Shown here in pieces: positions 41,900 to 50,201 of a DNA stretch of 64,000 nucleotides. How positions within the stretch are numbered: position 1 is the first letter of the stretch; each line of letters starts with the position of its first letter. This DNA comes from Firmicutes bacterium UBA6811 (GTDB lineage: Bacteria > Bacillota > SHA-98 > UBA4971), in assembly GCA_002452295.1 (NCBI GenBank), contig DKEX01000092.1:1-64000 (forward strand), read 5' to 3'. The notes under the pieces are model-generated. The model did no database searches. It saw only the letters and a program-made list of their open reading frames with translations, and was not told the origin of the DNA. The translations under genes and the position numbers were made by a program.

Positions 41900-42910
41900 T
41901 CACGCCTCGATCACCACAGCGTGGGCGACGCCGGGGATGGACTCGCCCTGCTGGAAACTCAACGGGCTCATGAGGGCCCCCGTGGCGACGAGGAGCACGT
42001 TTCTGTACGTGCCCTTCTCCATCTCCTTCAACACGTGGCCGAACGTGACCACCGCCGAGCACGCGCAGCCGCTGCCCCCGGCTCCCACATGCTGGACCTT
42101 CGTATCGAACAGCATGAGGCCGCAGTCCCGGTAGTTGTCGTCGAGCTCGACGCCGTTGTCCCTGACCAACTCCTTCAGCATCTCGCTCCCGAACGAGGCC
42201 AGGTCCCCGGTGAGGATGAGGTCGTAGTCGTCGGGGCCCCGGCCGGTGTCGGCGAAGTGGGTGAGCAGCGTGTCCGCTGCGGCCGGGGCCATCGCGCCGC
42301 CCATGTCGCTCTGGTCCTTCGCTCCGAGGTCCATGACCTTGCCGGTGGTGGCCCACGTCACCTTCGGCCCGGCGCCCGAGGACGCCACGAGCGCCGCGCC
42401 CGCCCCGGTCACGGTATACTGCGATGTCGGCTTGCGCTGGATGTTCAGCTCTACCGGGTAACGATACTGGCGCTCGGCCGTCTGGTAGTGACTCGAGCAC
42501 GCCACCAGCACGTAATTGGCGAACCCGCCGTCGATGACCATCCCCGCGAGCGCAAGGCTCACGGCGCATGTGGAGCAGGCCCCGTAGATGCCGAGGTAGG
42601 GTATGGCAAGCTGCCGGGCGGAGTAACTTGCCGAGATTATCTGGTTGAGCAGGTCGCCCGCGATGTAGTAGTCCACCATACTCTTCTCGATCTTGGCACG
42701 CTCTATGGCGATCCTCGCAGCCTGTTCCAGGATCTTCGTCTCGCTTCTCTCGGGGGTCCTCTCGCCGTAGGCGTGGTCAGGCAGGACCACGTCGAAATCC
42801 GAGGCGAGCGGCCCCTTACCTTCGACTGGTCCCACGATAGTCCCCGTGCCCGCGATTATGGGCGGGCTCGTGAACCTGATGGTGCTCTTGCCCACCTTCT
42901 TTGCTGCCAC
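41900..42910 (-). CDS. spoVAD: Stage V sporulation protein AD
   Basis: Dipicolinate-binding SpoVA subunit with a thiolase/ketoacyl-synthase fold, 336 residues. The nucleophile-elbow-like GIYGACSTCAVSLALAG, VLVACSSHYQTAERQYRYPVE and GAGGSGCACSAVVTFG are typical. GTG 42910 follows GGAGG at 10-base spacing and lies 17 bp after the spoVAC stop; the upstream in-frame extension overlaps spoVAC and is not family-like. Confidence 0.95.
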   Translation of the reverse strand: MAAKKVGKSTIRFTSPPIIAGTGTIVGPVEGKGPLASDFDVVLPDHAYGERTPERSETKILEQAARIAIERAKIEKSMVDYYIAGDLLNQIISASYSARQLAIPYLGIYGACSTCAVSLALAGMVIDGGFANYVLVACSSHYQTAERQYRYPVELNIQRKPTSQYTVTGAGAALVASSGAGPKVTWATTGKVMDLGAKDQSDMGGAMAPAAADTLLTHFADTGRGPDDYDLILTGDLASFGSEMLKELVRDNGVELDDNYRDCGLMLFDTKVQHVGAGGSGCACSAVVTFGHVLKEMEKGTYRNVLLVATGALMSPLSFQQGESIPGVAHAVVIEA

Positions 42911-42927
42911 TTGCCACCGGCCTCCGA

Positions 42928-43434
42928 TCACGGCGAAGTCATGAACTTGATGAACGCGACGGCGACCCCGGCAAGGGTGCCGTACACTATCACCGGGCCT
43001 GCGATGATGAACATCTTCGCGCCCATGCCCAGCACCCATCCCTCGCGCTTGAAGTCCATCGCGGCGGCGACAATTGTGTTGGCAAACCCGGTGATGGGCA
43101 CCGCGGCCCCGGCTCCGGCGAATTCGCCCAGCTCGTCATAGACGCCGAGCCCCGTCGCGATCACGCCCACAAGGATCATTACCGCGAGCGTGGGCGCCGA
43201 CGCACCGTTGAGGTCGAGGCCCCGCGACATGAGGAAGCCCAGCACGAGCTGGCCCAGGGCGGCGATGGCGCCGCCCACAACGAAGGCTACCAGAACGTTG
43301 CGCAGATAGCGGGGCTTCGGCTTCCTCTTCTGGACAAGCTCCTTGTATGCGAGCTGCCGCCTCTTCTCCTCCTGGGCGGCCTGGGTCATGTGGGGTAGCC
43401 TGGACACCTGCTTCTTGGCCTGCTGTGATGCCAT
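42928..43434 (-). CDS. spoVAC: Stage V sporulation protein AC
   Basis: Membrane SpoVA subunit forming the mechanosensitive dipicolinate channel, 168 residues. A basic N-terminal cytoplasmic segment (KRRQLAYKELVQKRKPKPRYLRN) precedes about four helices with FVVGGAIAALGQLVL, GLGVYDELGEFAGAGAAVPITGFANT and a final hydrophobic span. It lies 27 bp after dodecin and may share its promoter. Confidence 0.95.
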   Translation of the reverse strand: MASQQAKKQVSRLPHMTQAAQEEKRRQLAYKELVQKRKPKPRYLRNVLVAFVVGGAIAALGQLVLGFLMSRGLDLNGASAPTLAVMILVGVIATGLGVYDELGEFAGAGAAVPITGFANTIVAAAMDFKREGWVLGMGAKMFIIAGPVIVYGTLAGVAVAFIKFMTSP

Positions 43435-43461
43435 CCGTGCATCCCTCCCCCGCCGGGGCCG

Positions 43462-43671
43462 TTACTGCGTTCCGTCAACAGCGAACGCGACGTGCACGTC
43501 CGCCTTGTACTTCGTAACCTTGCCGTTGTCCACAGACGCCGTCATGTTCGTCACTTCGACGCCCGTGATGTTCCTGATGGTCTGAGACGCAGCCCGGACA
43601 GCCTGGTTTACCGCGTCCTCCCAGCTTGTAGACGACTCTCCCATGAGCTCGACTATCTTGACCACTGGCAC
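43462..43671 (-). CDS. Dodecin family flavin-binding protein
   Basis: 69 residues when started at GTG 43671, which follows GGGGGTGG; this matches normal dodecin length. KIVELMGESSTSWEDAVNQA, IRNITGVEVTNMTASVDNGKV and YKADVHVAFAV fit the family, including the Trp that stacks on flavin. Dodecins form dodecamers that store flavin or CoA. The position directly before spoVAC and after a sigma-G-like promoter suggests forespore expression (inference). Confidence 0.9.
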   Translation of the reverse strand: MPVVKIVELMGESSTSWEDAVNQAVRAASQTIRNITGVEVTNMTASVDNGKVTKYKADVHVAFAVDGTQ

Positions 43672-43698
43672 GCTCGTCCACCCCCTTTCTCCCAACTA

Positions 43699-43727
43699 AT
43701 TATGCGCCGAGCCATGGGCTTTAATTC
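43699..43727 (-). promoter_or_regulatory. Candidate sigma-G (or sigma-F) promoter for dodecin-spoVA
   Basis: Minus strand GAATT (43727-43723), 18-bp spacer, CATAAT (43704-43699), resembling the forespore consensus GnATR-N18-CATnnTA with one mismatch in each element. It lies 28 bp before GTG 43671. spoVA is sigma-G dependent in B. subtilis. Confidence 0.45.
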
Positions 43728-43784
43728 TCCGGATGCGGCGGCCGCCGCCGGCTGCCGCCTGGAGCCGCTCCGCCAAGATTCGAA

Positions 43785-43808
43785 GCCCTGCACCATGCGG
43801 TGCAGGGC
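43785..43808 (-). terminator. Hairpin after sigF
   Basis: Perfect 10-bp stem GCCCTGCACC / GGTGCAGGGC with a 4-base loop, 53 bp past the sigF stop. Only a weak T-containing tail (TTCGAATCTT) follows, so it may be an imperfect intrinsic terminator separating the spoIIA operon from dodecin-spoVA. Confidence 0.55.
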
Positions 43809-43860
43809 GTCCTCGTGCCGTCTATCTGACTCGCCGCTTCCTGCGTATGGACCTCGTCTT

Positions 43861-44622
43861 CTAGCCCAGCTCCTGCCGGAGCCGACGGAGGGCTCGTTGC
43901 TCGATCTTCGAGACCTGGGGCTGCGATATGCCGAGGCGCCGGGCGACATCCGTTTGCTTCATCTCGTCGAAAAAGCGCATCTTGAGGACGGCGCGCTCCG
44001 AGGGTCTCAGCCGCTCCATGGCCTGCTGAAGGGCGATGGATTCGACTCTGTCATCGGCGAACGATCCCTCCGCGGCGAGCTGATCCTCGAGCGGGCCCGG
44101 GCTGTCGCCGGAGACAGGCTCCGAGAGGGACGCGACCGGCTGGAGGGCCTCCTGGGTCTCCACGACCTCCTCGCGGGAGAGGCCGGTCTCCGACGCCACC
44201 TCCTCGACTGTGGGCTCGCGGCCAAGGGCGCTCCGAAGGCGCGCCCTCGTCGCCTCGACCCTGGACGCCCGCTCGCGCAGCGCCCGCCCCACCTTGACAG
44301 AGCCCGCGTCGCGGAGGTGTCGCCTGATCTCCCCCATTATCACGGGGACGGCGTACGTGGAGAACCGCGTGCCAAGGGTCACGTCGAACCTGTCCGCTGC
44401 GTGCAGGAGGCCGAGACACCCCACCTGGAAGAGGTCCTCGGGGTCGGCTGTCCTTTCGAGGAAACGGCTGACGATGCTCATGACGAGCCGCAGGTTCCTC
44501 GATACGAGCTCCTCGCGGGCATTCGCGTCGCCCGTGCCAATGCGCTTTGCGAGCTCGCGGACCTCCTCGTCGGACAGCAGGGGCGTATCGGGGAATCGCA
44601 TGCGTTCAAGCCCCTCGTTCAT
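43861..44622 (-). CDS. sigF: RNA polymerase sporulation sigma factor SigF
   Basis: First forespore-specific sigma factor, 253 residues. Region 2 has EDLFQVGCLGLLHAADRFD and RFSTYAVPVIMGEIRRHLRD, region 3 GREPTVEEVASETGLSREEV, and region 4 ends with TDVARRLGISQPQVSKIEQRALRRLR. Its start lies inside the end of spoIIAB (17-bp overlap), the classic spoIIA arrangement with its anti-sigma factor. Confidence 0.97.
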   Translation of the reverse strand: MNEGLERMRFPDTPLLSDEEVRELAKRIGTGDANAREELVSRNLRLVMSIVSRFLERTADPEDLFQVGCLGLLHAADRFDVTLGTRFSTYAVPVIMGEIRRHLRDAGSVKVGRALRERASRVEATRARLRSALGREPTVEEVASETGLSREEVVETQEALQPVASLSEPVSGDSPGPLEDQLAAEGSFADDRVESIALQQAMERLRPSERAVLKMRFFDEMKQTDVARRLGISQPQVSKIEQRALRRLRQELG

Positions 44623-45058
44623 GCTCCTCGCTCCCTGTCATGCGCGGAGCCTTCCTCATGGTGACCTGCACCCCAGCCCCCGGCCTGGACGAGACGTCGA
44701 GCTGGTCGGATAGGGCCTCCATTATGGTGAACCCCATTCCCATGCGGTCGGGCGATGTGGTGAATGCAGGCTGACGGGCCTGGTCGACGTCGGCGATGCC
44801 GCGGCCTGTATCCTCCACGGTGATGGTGAGGACGTCGCCGTCGATGGCTGTGTGAACGCGCACGACCCCGCCGGGGCTGTCGTATCCGTGGAGCACGACG
44901 TTGGAGACGGCCTCGGAGACTATGAGCTTGATGTCGTCGATCTCCTCCATGGTGAAGGAGTCGATCTGCGACGCGAAGCACGCCACCGCGACCCGGGCGA
45001 ACTCCACGTTCTGGGCGATGGCTGGGAACTCGATTGTCACATGGTTTCTCGCGCTCAT
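44606..45058 (-). CDS. spoIIAB: Anti-sigma F factor SpoIIAB
   Basis: GHKL-fold serine kinase and anti-sigma factor that binds SigF and phosphorylates SpoIIAA, 150 residues. N box VSEAVSNVVLHGY, G1 DTGRGIADVDQA and G2 MGMGFTIME are present. ATG 45058 sits 4 bp after spoIIAA. Confidence 0.96.
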   Translation of the reverse strand: MSARNHVTIEFPAIAQNVEFARVAVACFASQIDSFTMEEIDDIKLIVSEAVSNVVLHGYDSPGGVVRVHTAIDGDVLTITVEDTGRGIADVDQARQPAFTTSPDRMGMGFTIMEALSDQLDVSSRPGAGVQVTMRKAPRMTGSEEHERGA

Positions 45059-45062
45059 CCGG

Positions 45063-45410
45063 CTACACCCCCGATGCCAGCGCCCAGCCCTCGTCCTCGG
45101 TCTCGCGCACCGGGATGATGCTCGCAAGGCCAGAGAGATCGAAGACCTTGCGCACCTGCGGCGAAGGCGCCACGGCGATGAGTCTGCCCCCGTGGGCGCG
45201 CAGCCTCTTGTAGCGGCCGAGGATGACGCCCAGGCCCGAGCTGTCGATGAACGTGACGTCGCTCAAGACGAGGAAGATAGCGTTGATATCGGGCCTTGCG
45301 TCGAGCTCCTCCTCGACGGCCGCGCGGAACTCGGGAGCGGTGTTGAGGTCGAGCTCTCCCGACAGGCGTACCACGAGAACGTTGCCGATAGGCCTGGTCT
45401 CGGTCCTCAT
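45063..45410 (-). CDS. spoIIAA: Anti-sigma F factor antagonist SpoIIAA
   Basis: STAS-domain protein that releases SigF from SpoIIAB when dephosphorylated, 115 residues. The phosphorylatable Ser is in FIDSSGLGVILGRYK. ATG 45410 with AGGAGGG upstream is preferred over the in-frame ATG six codons earlier. First gene of spoIIAA-spoIIAB-sigF. Confidence 0.96.
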   Translation of the reverse strand: MRTETRPIGNVLVVRLSGELDLNTAPEFRAAVEEELDARPDINAIFLVLSDVTFIDSSGLGVILGRYKRLRAHGGRLIAVAPSPQVRKVFDLSGLASIIPVRETEDEGWALASGV

Positions 45411-45457
45411 GCGAAGCCCTCCTGCCATATCATGCCATTCGTCCTTCCCGACCTTTT

Positions 45458-45484
45458 GTATTCTCCGGACTCATCCTGAGTCCT
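45458..45484 (-). promoter_or_regulatory. Possible sigma-H-type promoter for the spoIIA operon
   Basis: Minus strand GAATAC (45463-45458), with AGGA elements upstream (45484-45481 and 45477-45474). The spacing (17 and 10 bases) brackets rather than matches the sigma-H optimum, so this is tentative. A 6-bp inverted repeat GGACTC/GAGTCC overlaps it. A promoter is needed here because dacF ends in a terminator. Confidence 0.3.
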
Positions 45485-45496
45485 CCCGGCGGCAGC

Positions 45497-45520
45497 AAAA
45501 ATGCCCCGCCGCCGGGGCAT
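45497..45520 (-). terminator. Intrinsic terminator of dacF
   Basis: Minus strand ATGCCCCG-GCGG-CGGGGCAT followed by TTTTT: an 8-bp perfect stem with a GCGG loop about 100 bp past dacF. It separates dacF from spoIIAA. Confidence 0.85.
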
Positions 45521-45621
45521 CCAGGGTCGTTCTCCAGCCCTGCTTTGCGTCGCGTCGCGTGGCATTGCGTCGAGCATGAAGCGCCTGCGACAAGGCGCCG
45601 GGTGCAGGCCGGCCGGCGCCA

Positions 45622-46830
45622 TCAATCGCGGCCGACCCGGAAGAGCGCCCGAAGGAGGTTGCGGGTGGCGCGGAGCACTACCCTGAACACGTTGCCGCGC
45701 TTCACCTCCTCCGCCGCCACCAGGTCGACGCGGGCGATCTCGGTGCCGTCCTCGAGCTTCGCGACGAGATCCCCGACCTTCTGTCCCTTCTGGACCGGGG
45801 CGTTCACCCTGTCGGGAAGGGCCATCTCGCTCCTGACCTCGCCCTCCTCGCCCCTGCGCACCACGGCCACCAGGGGGTCCTTCGCGACGACGTCCACCTT
45901 CTCCGCCACGCCCCGGGTCACGTCGAGCTGCGCCATCACCTGGCCCTCTGAAGCGATCTCCACGCCGGCATAGTGCCTGAACCCGAAGTCGAGGAGGGCC
46001 GATGCCTCCTTGAACCGCTGCTGCGAGTCGGCCACGTTGAGCACGACGGAGATGAGCCTGAGGCCCCCCCTCTTCGCGGTGGCAGCGAGGCAGTAGCCCG
46101 CCTCCTCGGTAAAACCGGTCTTGAGGCCGTCGGCGCCCTCATAGAACTTGACGAGCCTGTTGGTGTTGACCAGGATGTTCTTGCCGCCGCGCACGTAGTC
46201 GATCCAGATGGTGAACCACTCGTGGACCTTCGGGTGGCGGAGGAGGGCGCACGACATGATGGCGATGTCCCGGGCGGTGGTGTAGTGGTCGCGGTGAGGA
46301 AGCCCGCTGCAGTTGGCGAAGTAGGTGCCGGTCATTCCGAGCTCCTGGGCGCGCTGGTTCATCATGTCCACGAAGGCTTCCTCGCTCCCGGCGATATGCT
46401 CCGCCACGGCCACGCTTGCGTCGTTCGCCGATACGATGGCAATGGCCTTCAGGAGGTCGGCCATGGACATCTCCTCGCCGACCTCGAGCCAGATCTGAGA
46501 CCCTCCCATCTCCATGGCATGCTCGCTCGTGGCCACCATATCGTCCAGGCTGGCTTTCCCCTGCTCTATCGCCTCCATTGCGAGGAGCATGGTCATGATC
46601 TTCGTGATGCTGGCAGGCGCCATTCTTTTGTCAGGATCCTTCTCGAACAGGACCCTGCCCGAGGTCGCCTCCATGAGGACTGCGGAGCCGGCGGTGATGG
46701 GCGTGCTTGGAGCCGGCCCAGGCTGCTTCTCCTGCGCCGCCACATGGGTCGTGGCACAGGGCCACAAGGAGACTCCAATGACCAGAACGAAGGCGAGGGC
46801 AAGGCCCGCCGTTATCCTCCACGTGCGCAC
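45622..46830 (-). CDS. dacF: D-alanyl-D-alanine carboxypeptidase (DacF-like)
   Basis: Low-molecular-weight penicillin-binding protein trimming peptidoglycan pentapeptides, 402 residues. Signal peptide (about 1-30), SxxK motif in PASITKIMTMLLAME, SxN in IVSANDASVAVAEHI, and KTG in LKTGFTEEAGYC. A PBP5-type C-terminal beta domain follows from about 285. Synteny with spoIIA matches B. subtilis dacF, a forespore gene. A terminator follows directly. Confidence 0.94.
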   Translation of the reverse strand: MRTWRITAGLALAFVLVIGVSLWPCATTHVAAQEKQPGPAPSTPITAGSAVLMEATSGRVLFEKDPDKRMAPASITKIMTMLLAMEAIEQGKASLDDMVATSEHAMEMGGSQIWLEVGEEMSMADLLKAIAIVSANDASVAVAEHIAGSEEAFVDMMNQRAQELGMTGTYFANCSGLPHRDHYTTARDIAIMSCALLRHPKVHEWFTIWIDYVRGGKNILVNTNRLVKFYEGADGLKTGFTEEAGYCLAATAKRGGLRLISVVLNVADSQQRFKEASALLDFGFRHYAGVEIASEGQVMAQLDVTRGVAEKVDVVAKDPLVAVVRRGEEGEVRSEMALPDRVNAPVQKGQKVGDLVAKLEDGTEIARVDLVAAEEVKRGNVFRVVLRATRNLLRALFRVGRD

Positions 46831-46954
46831 TTTCCATCCCCTCCCGCACCGTCAGGAACTATCACAGGGCTTCCAATGAGGTACATATTCGGGCGGATGC
46901 AGGGATATACCCGCATCCGCCCTGAGGGGACTTGCCATGGGCCAGCTTCCGCCG

Positions 46955-48262
46955 TCAATCGACGATGATCTCCTTGATGAGCGACGGTGCCTGAGGGGCC
47001 TCGCGAGCGATCACATACGCGGACGCCACGAGGCGCGAGGCCTCGTCGATGCTCGCGGAGCTGTTCGTGTGGAGCGTGGCCAGGGCCTCGCCCTCGCTCA
47101 CCATGTCGCCGATCTTCTTCTCCACGACGAGACCCGCCGCCGCATCCACCGGCTCGTCTTTCGTCTTTCGCCCGGCGCCCAGGATCATGGCCGCAACCCC
47201 CACCTGCTCCGCGTTGATGGCCGCGACGTAGCCCGCGGCTGGGCTCGGCACGGCGGCGGTGAGCCTCGCGTGCGGAAGGATGTCGGGGCGCCCGACAACG
47301 CTCGAGTCCCCGCCCTGGGCCGCCACGAACTGGGCGAACTTCGCGAGGGCCGCTCCGCTCTGGAGGAGGCCGACCAGCGTCTCCCTGGCCGCCCGCGCAT
47401 CCGGGGCCACCCCTCCCAGCACCAGCATCAGCGACCCCAGGGTGAGGCACAGCTGCACGAGGTCTGGCGGGCCGGACCCGCGCAGCGTGTCGATGGCCTC
47501 CCTGACCTCCAGTGCGTTGCCAACTGCGCGCCCGAGCGGCTGGTTCATGTCGCTCACAACAGCCGCCGCCCTTCGGCCGGCGCCTCTCACGATGTCCACC
47601 ATGAGCCGCGCAAGGGCGCGAGCGTCATCTTCCGACTTCATAAACGCCCCCGTGCCCACCTTGACGTCGAACACGATGGCGTCAGCCCCGCACGCCAGCT
47701 TCTTGCTGCATACACTGCTCGCTATGAGAGGCATGCTGTCAACGGTGGCGGTGACGTCGCGCAGGGCGTACAGCTTCTTGTCGGCCGGCGCCACTGCCGC
47801 GGTCTGCCCGACCACGGCTATTCCGATGGAGTTCACGTTTCTCACGAAGACGTCCTTTGGCAGATCCACGCGGAACCCCGGGATCGACTCGAGCTTGTCG
47901 AGGGTGCCGCCGGTGTGACCCAGCCCGCGGCCGGACATCTTCGCCACGGGAACCCCGGCTGCGGCCACGAGCGGCGCCAGCACGAGGGTGGTCTTGTCCC
48001 CCACCCCACCCGTGCTGTGCTTATCCACCTTGACGCCCCGGATGGGCGCGAGGTCCACACTGTCCCCCGACCGCGCCATGGCGAGCGTGAGGTCGCGCGT
48101 CTCGCGAGCTGTCATCCCCTGGAAGAACACGGCCATGCACCATGCCGCCATCTGGTAGTCGGGGATCTCGCCGCGCGTAAACCCGTCTATGAGAAAGGCT
48201 ATCTCCTCCTGCGACAGCTCCTCGCGGCGCCGTTTCCTGAGGATGACATCGTACGCTCTCAC
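46955..48262 (-). CDS. pdp: Pyrimidine-nucleoside phosphorylase
   Basis: Reversible phosphorolysis of uridine/thymidine for salvage, 435 residues, cytoplasmic dimer. Phosphate/nucleoside motifs are [15 protein letters not shown] and [22 protein letters not shown], with [21 protein letters not shown]. The C-terminal alpha/beta domain (about 340-435) is complete. It overlaps xerD by 4 bp. Confidence 0.96.
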   Translation of the reverse strand: MRAYDVILRKRRREELSQEEIAFLIDGFTRGEIPDYQMAAWCMAVFFQGMTARETRDLTLAMARSGDSVDLAPIRGVKVDKHSTGGVGDKTTLVLAPLVAAAGVPVAKMSGRGLGHTGGTLDKLESIPGFRVDLPKDVFVRNVNSIGIAVVGQTAAVAPADKKLYALRDVTATVDSMPLIASSVCSKKLACGADAIVFDVKVGTGAFMKSEDDARALARLMVDIVRGAGRRAAAVVSDMNQPLGRAVGNALEVREAIDTLRGSGPPDLVQLCLTLGSLMLVLGGVAPDARAARETLVGLLQSGAALAKFAQFVAAQGGDSSVVGRPDILPHARLTAAVPSPAAGYVAAINAEQVGVAAMILGAGRKTKDEPVDAAAGLVVEKKIGDMVSEGEALATLHTNSSASIDEASRLVASAYVIAREAPQAPSLIKEIIVD

Positions 48263-49182
48263 TTCGAGCCCCTCTTTTCCGCGCCTCGCGCGCCTTTAGC
48301 CCGTGGGTGGGCGCTATCGTATATCTCTTTGAGTTTTCCCCTGGCGAGGTGGGTGTAGACCTGGGTGGTGGATATGTCAACGTGCCCCAGCATCTCCTGG
48401 ACCGACCGAAGGTCGGCGCCGTTCTCGAGGAGATGGGTCGCAAAGCAGTGGCGCAGCGTGTGGGGGGTCACGTCCTTCTCGATACCGGCCTTCGCCGCGT
48501 AGGCCTTGATGATCTTCCAGAACCCCTGCCTCGTCATCCTCCTGCCGCGCTGGTTCACGAAGAGGGCGTTCTCGGCGCGGCTTCTCACCAGATTCGACCT
48601 GGACGCGCGGAGGTATATCTCGACCCATCCTGACGCCACGCGCCCCACGGGCACGATCCTCTCCTTGGACCCCTTCCCGAGGCACCTCACGTAGCCCATC
48701 TCCACGTTCAGGTCGCCCATGTCCAGCGAGACGAGCTCGGACACGCGCATGCCGGTGGCATAGAGCACCTCCAGCATGGCCCTGTCCCGTACCCCCGCCG
48801 GGGTTTGCGGGCTCGGCATCTCGAGGAGCCGCCCGACCTCATCCAGGCTGAGCACCCCTGGCAGGCGCTTCTCCTGTTTGGGCGATCCCAGGTTCACCGT
48901 GGGGTCGCGCCGGATCTTGCCCTCGCGGTCGAGGAATCTGTAAAGGCCGCGGATGGCGGCAAGCTGCCGGCAGATGCTCGACGTGGCCTTGCCCTGCCGC
49001 CTCAGGTGGGCGAGGTAAGCCATAATGGTGTCCTGGGTGACTTCACCGATGTCGGCGCCGCCTCCGGATTCCTCCACGAACCTCGCGAACTGGACGAGGT
49101 CCCTGGCGTACGACTCGATGCTGTTCTGGGCAAGCCCCCGTTCCACCCCGAGGTATGCGAGGAACTCATCTACAAGGACCAC
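48259..49182 (-). CDS. xerD: Tyrosine recombinase XerD
   Basis: Site-specific recombinase resolving chromosome dimers at dif, 307 residues. The N-terminal SAM-like domain ([21 protein letters not shown]) is followed by a catalytic domain with Arg in [32 protein letters not shown] and the nucleophilic Tyr in [17 protein letters not shown] 49182 follows GGAGG; the upstream extension is not conserved. It shares a promoter with pdp and possibly dacF. Confidence 0.95.
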   Translation of the reverse strand: MVLVDEFLAYLGVERGLAQNSIESYARDLVQFARFVEESGGGADIGEVTQDTIMAYLAHLRRQGKATSSICRQLAAIRGLYRFLDREGKIRRDPTVNLGSPKQEKRLPGVLSLDEVGRLLEMPSPQTPAGVRDRAMLEVLYATGMRVSELVSLDMGDLNVEMGYVRCLGKGSKERIVPVGRVASGWVEIYLRASRSNLVRSRAENALFVNQRGRRMTRQGFWKIIKAYAAKAGIEKDVTPHTLRHCFATHLLENGADLRSVQEMLGHVDISTTQVYTHLARGKLKEIYDSAHPRAKGARGAEKRGSK

Positions 49183-49240
49183 GCCGCCCCGCCTCCGCCG
49201 CCGGACGAATCCAGAGCTACCATGCTGTCCCGCTGTTTCC

Positions 49241-49269
49241 AGTATAGCACGGCAGAGCAGCGCCTGCAA
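49241..49269 (-). promoter_or_regulatory. Sigma-A promoter of xerD-pdp
   Basis: Minus strand TTGCAG (49269-49264), 17-bp spacer ending TGC, TATACT (49246-49241): good -10 with extended element. It gives a leader of about 50 bases to GTG 49182. Confidence 0.7.
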
Positions 49270-49306
49270 TTTCGCACCCGCGCCGCCTCGGGTCGCCGGA
49301 GGTAGC

Positions 49307-49951
49307 TCACAACAGATACTTTGATGCCAGCCTGATGAAGACCGGGGCCACGTAAGTCTCCACCGCGCTCCCGAGGATGAGAAGCAGCGCGGCGCCTGCG
49401 GAAACGATGACAGTGAAGAGGAACTGCGGGTATATCGGCACGCGCCTGTGGCTCAGCCTGTCCTGGGCGAGGGCCACTGCGAATGCGAGCGACACCTCGC
49501 ATCCGGCGAGTATCGCGGGGATGATGAAGATGTTCTGGGGAAGCACCGACACCGCAGCCAGCACGATGCCTCTTGCGGCCATCTCGTCGACGAGGAAGCC
49601 CACGGTGAAGCCGATGATGAACCCGCGGAGAAACAGGAGCACCAGGATGCCGGGCGACCCTATGACCGAAAGGCCCAGCACCAGGGCGAGGAGGACGGTC
49701 TTGAGATTGTTGTAGAGCGCCTGCCGCGACGACGGCGCAGCACCGCCTGTTTGCCCTGGGCCGCCGAAGCCGCGGAAGAACACCATGAGGTCCTCGGCAA
49801 GCTCGGCCTTCTGGCTCTCAGGAAGCACCTTCACCGAAAGCGAACCGAAGATGACGCCCATCAGGAAGATGAGCATGACCAGGACGAGGACGGGTAGATG
49901 CCGCCTCAGGGAATCGCCGGAAGGCACCAAGGACCGCGAATCGTCCAGCAT
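49307..49951 (-). CDS. spoIIM: Stage II sporulation protein M
   Basis: Membrane scaffold of the SpoIIDMP engulfment machine, 214 residues with about five helices. The first is [20 protein letters not shown]; later segments are [21 protein letters not shown] and [26 protein letters not shown] 49951 follows AAGGAGG. Its SpoIIP-type partner is encoded 27 kb away in this window. Confidence 0.95.
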   Translation of the reverse strand: MLDDSRSLVPSGDSLRRHLPVLVLVMLIFLMGVIFGSLSVKVLPESQKAELAEDLMVFFRGFGGPGQTGGAAPSSRQALYNNLKTVLLALVLGLSVIGSPGILVLLFLRGFIIGFTVGFLVDEMAARGIVLAAVSVLPQNIFIIPAILAGCEVSLAFAVALAQDRLSHRRVPIYPQFLFTVIVSAGAALLLILGSAVETYVAPVFIRLASKYLL

Positions 49952-49983
49952 CGCACGATCCTCCTTCGGACCACCTCCTTAGA

Positions 49984-50012
49984 TATGTATGTCCACCCTC
50001 GTTGCGATATTC
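49984..50012 (-). promoter_or_regulatory. Candidate sigma-E promoter of spoIIM
   Basis: Minus strand GAATATC (50012-50006), 14-bp spacer, CATACATA (49991-49984). This matches the mother-cell sigma-E consensus KMATATT-N14-CATACAHT at all but one base in each element, 32 bp before the spoIIM start. spoIIM is sigma-E dependent in B. subtilis. Confidence 0.5.
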
Positions 50013-50078
50013 CCGGTGCGCGAAGCGGCGCCCTTGACCCGACCCCGGACGTCCCAAAGGGGCAAAAGGCAACCAGTG

Positions 50079-50201
50079 GAAGCACTCCCTTGCTATGTTC
50101 CCAAAGGTTAGGTTCCTGGCGCCGGACACTTTCACAGGGCGCCCGCGGCTATCGCGGCCGATGTGAACATGAAGGTCCACGAAGAACCGCTTCAACTCCA
50201 C
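50079..50201 (-). pseudogene. N-terminal remnant of an endonuclease Q-like PHP protein
   Basis: GTG 50201 follows the nudF stop directly, with AGGGGG in place. The first ~40 residues (MELKRFFVDLHVHIGRDSRG, then RPVKVSGARNLTFGNIAREC) are the well-conserved start of PHP-domain endonuclease Q-like proteins, normally about 400 residues. After Cys40 the frame continues into unrelated Pro/Gly/Arg-rich sequence and ends inside spoIIM. The PHP metal-binding DLHVHIG survives but the rest is gone. The break is next to sequence resembling the dispersed repeat (GTCAAGGGCGCC near 50030). Confidence 0.65.
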
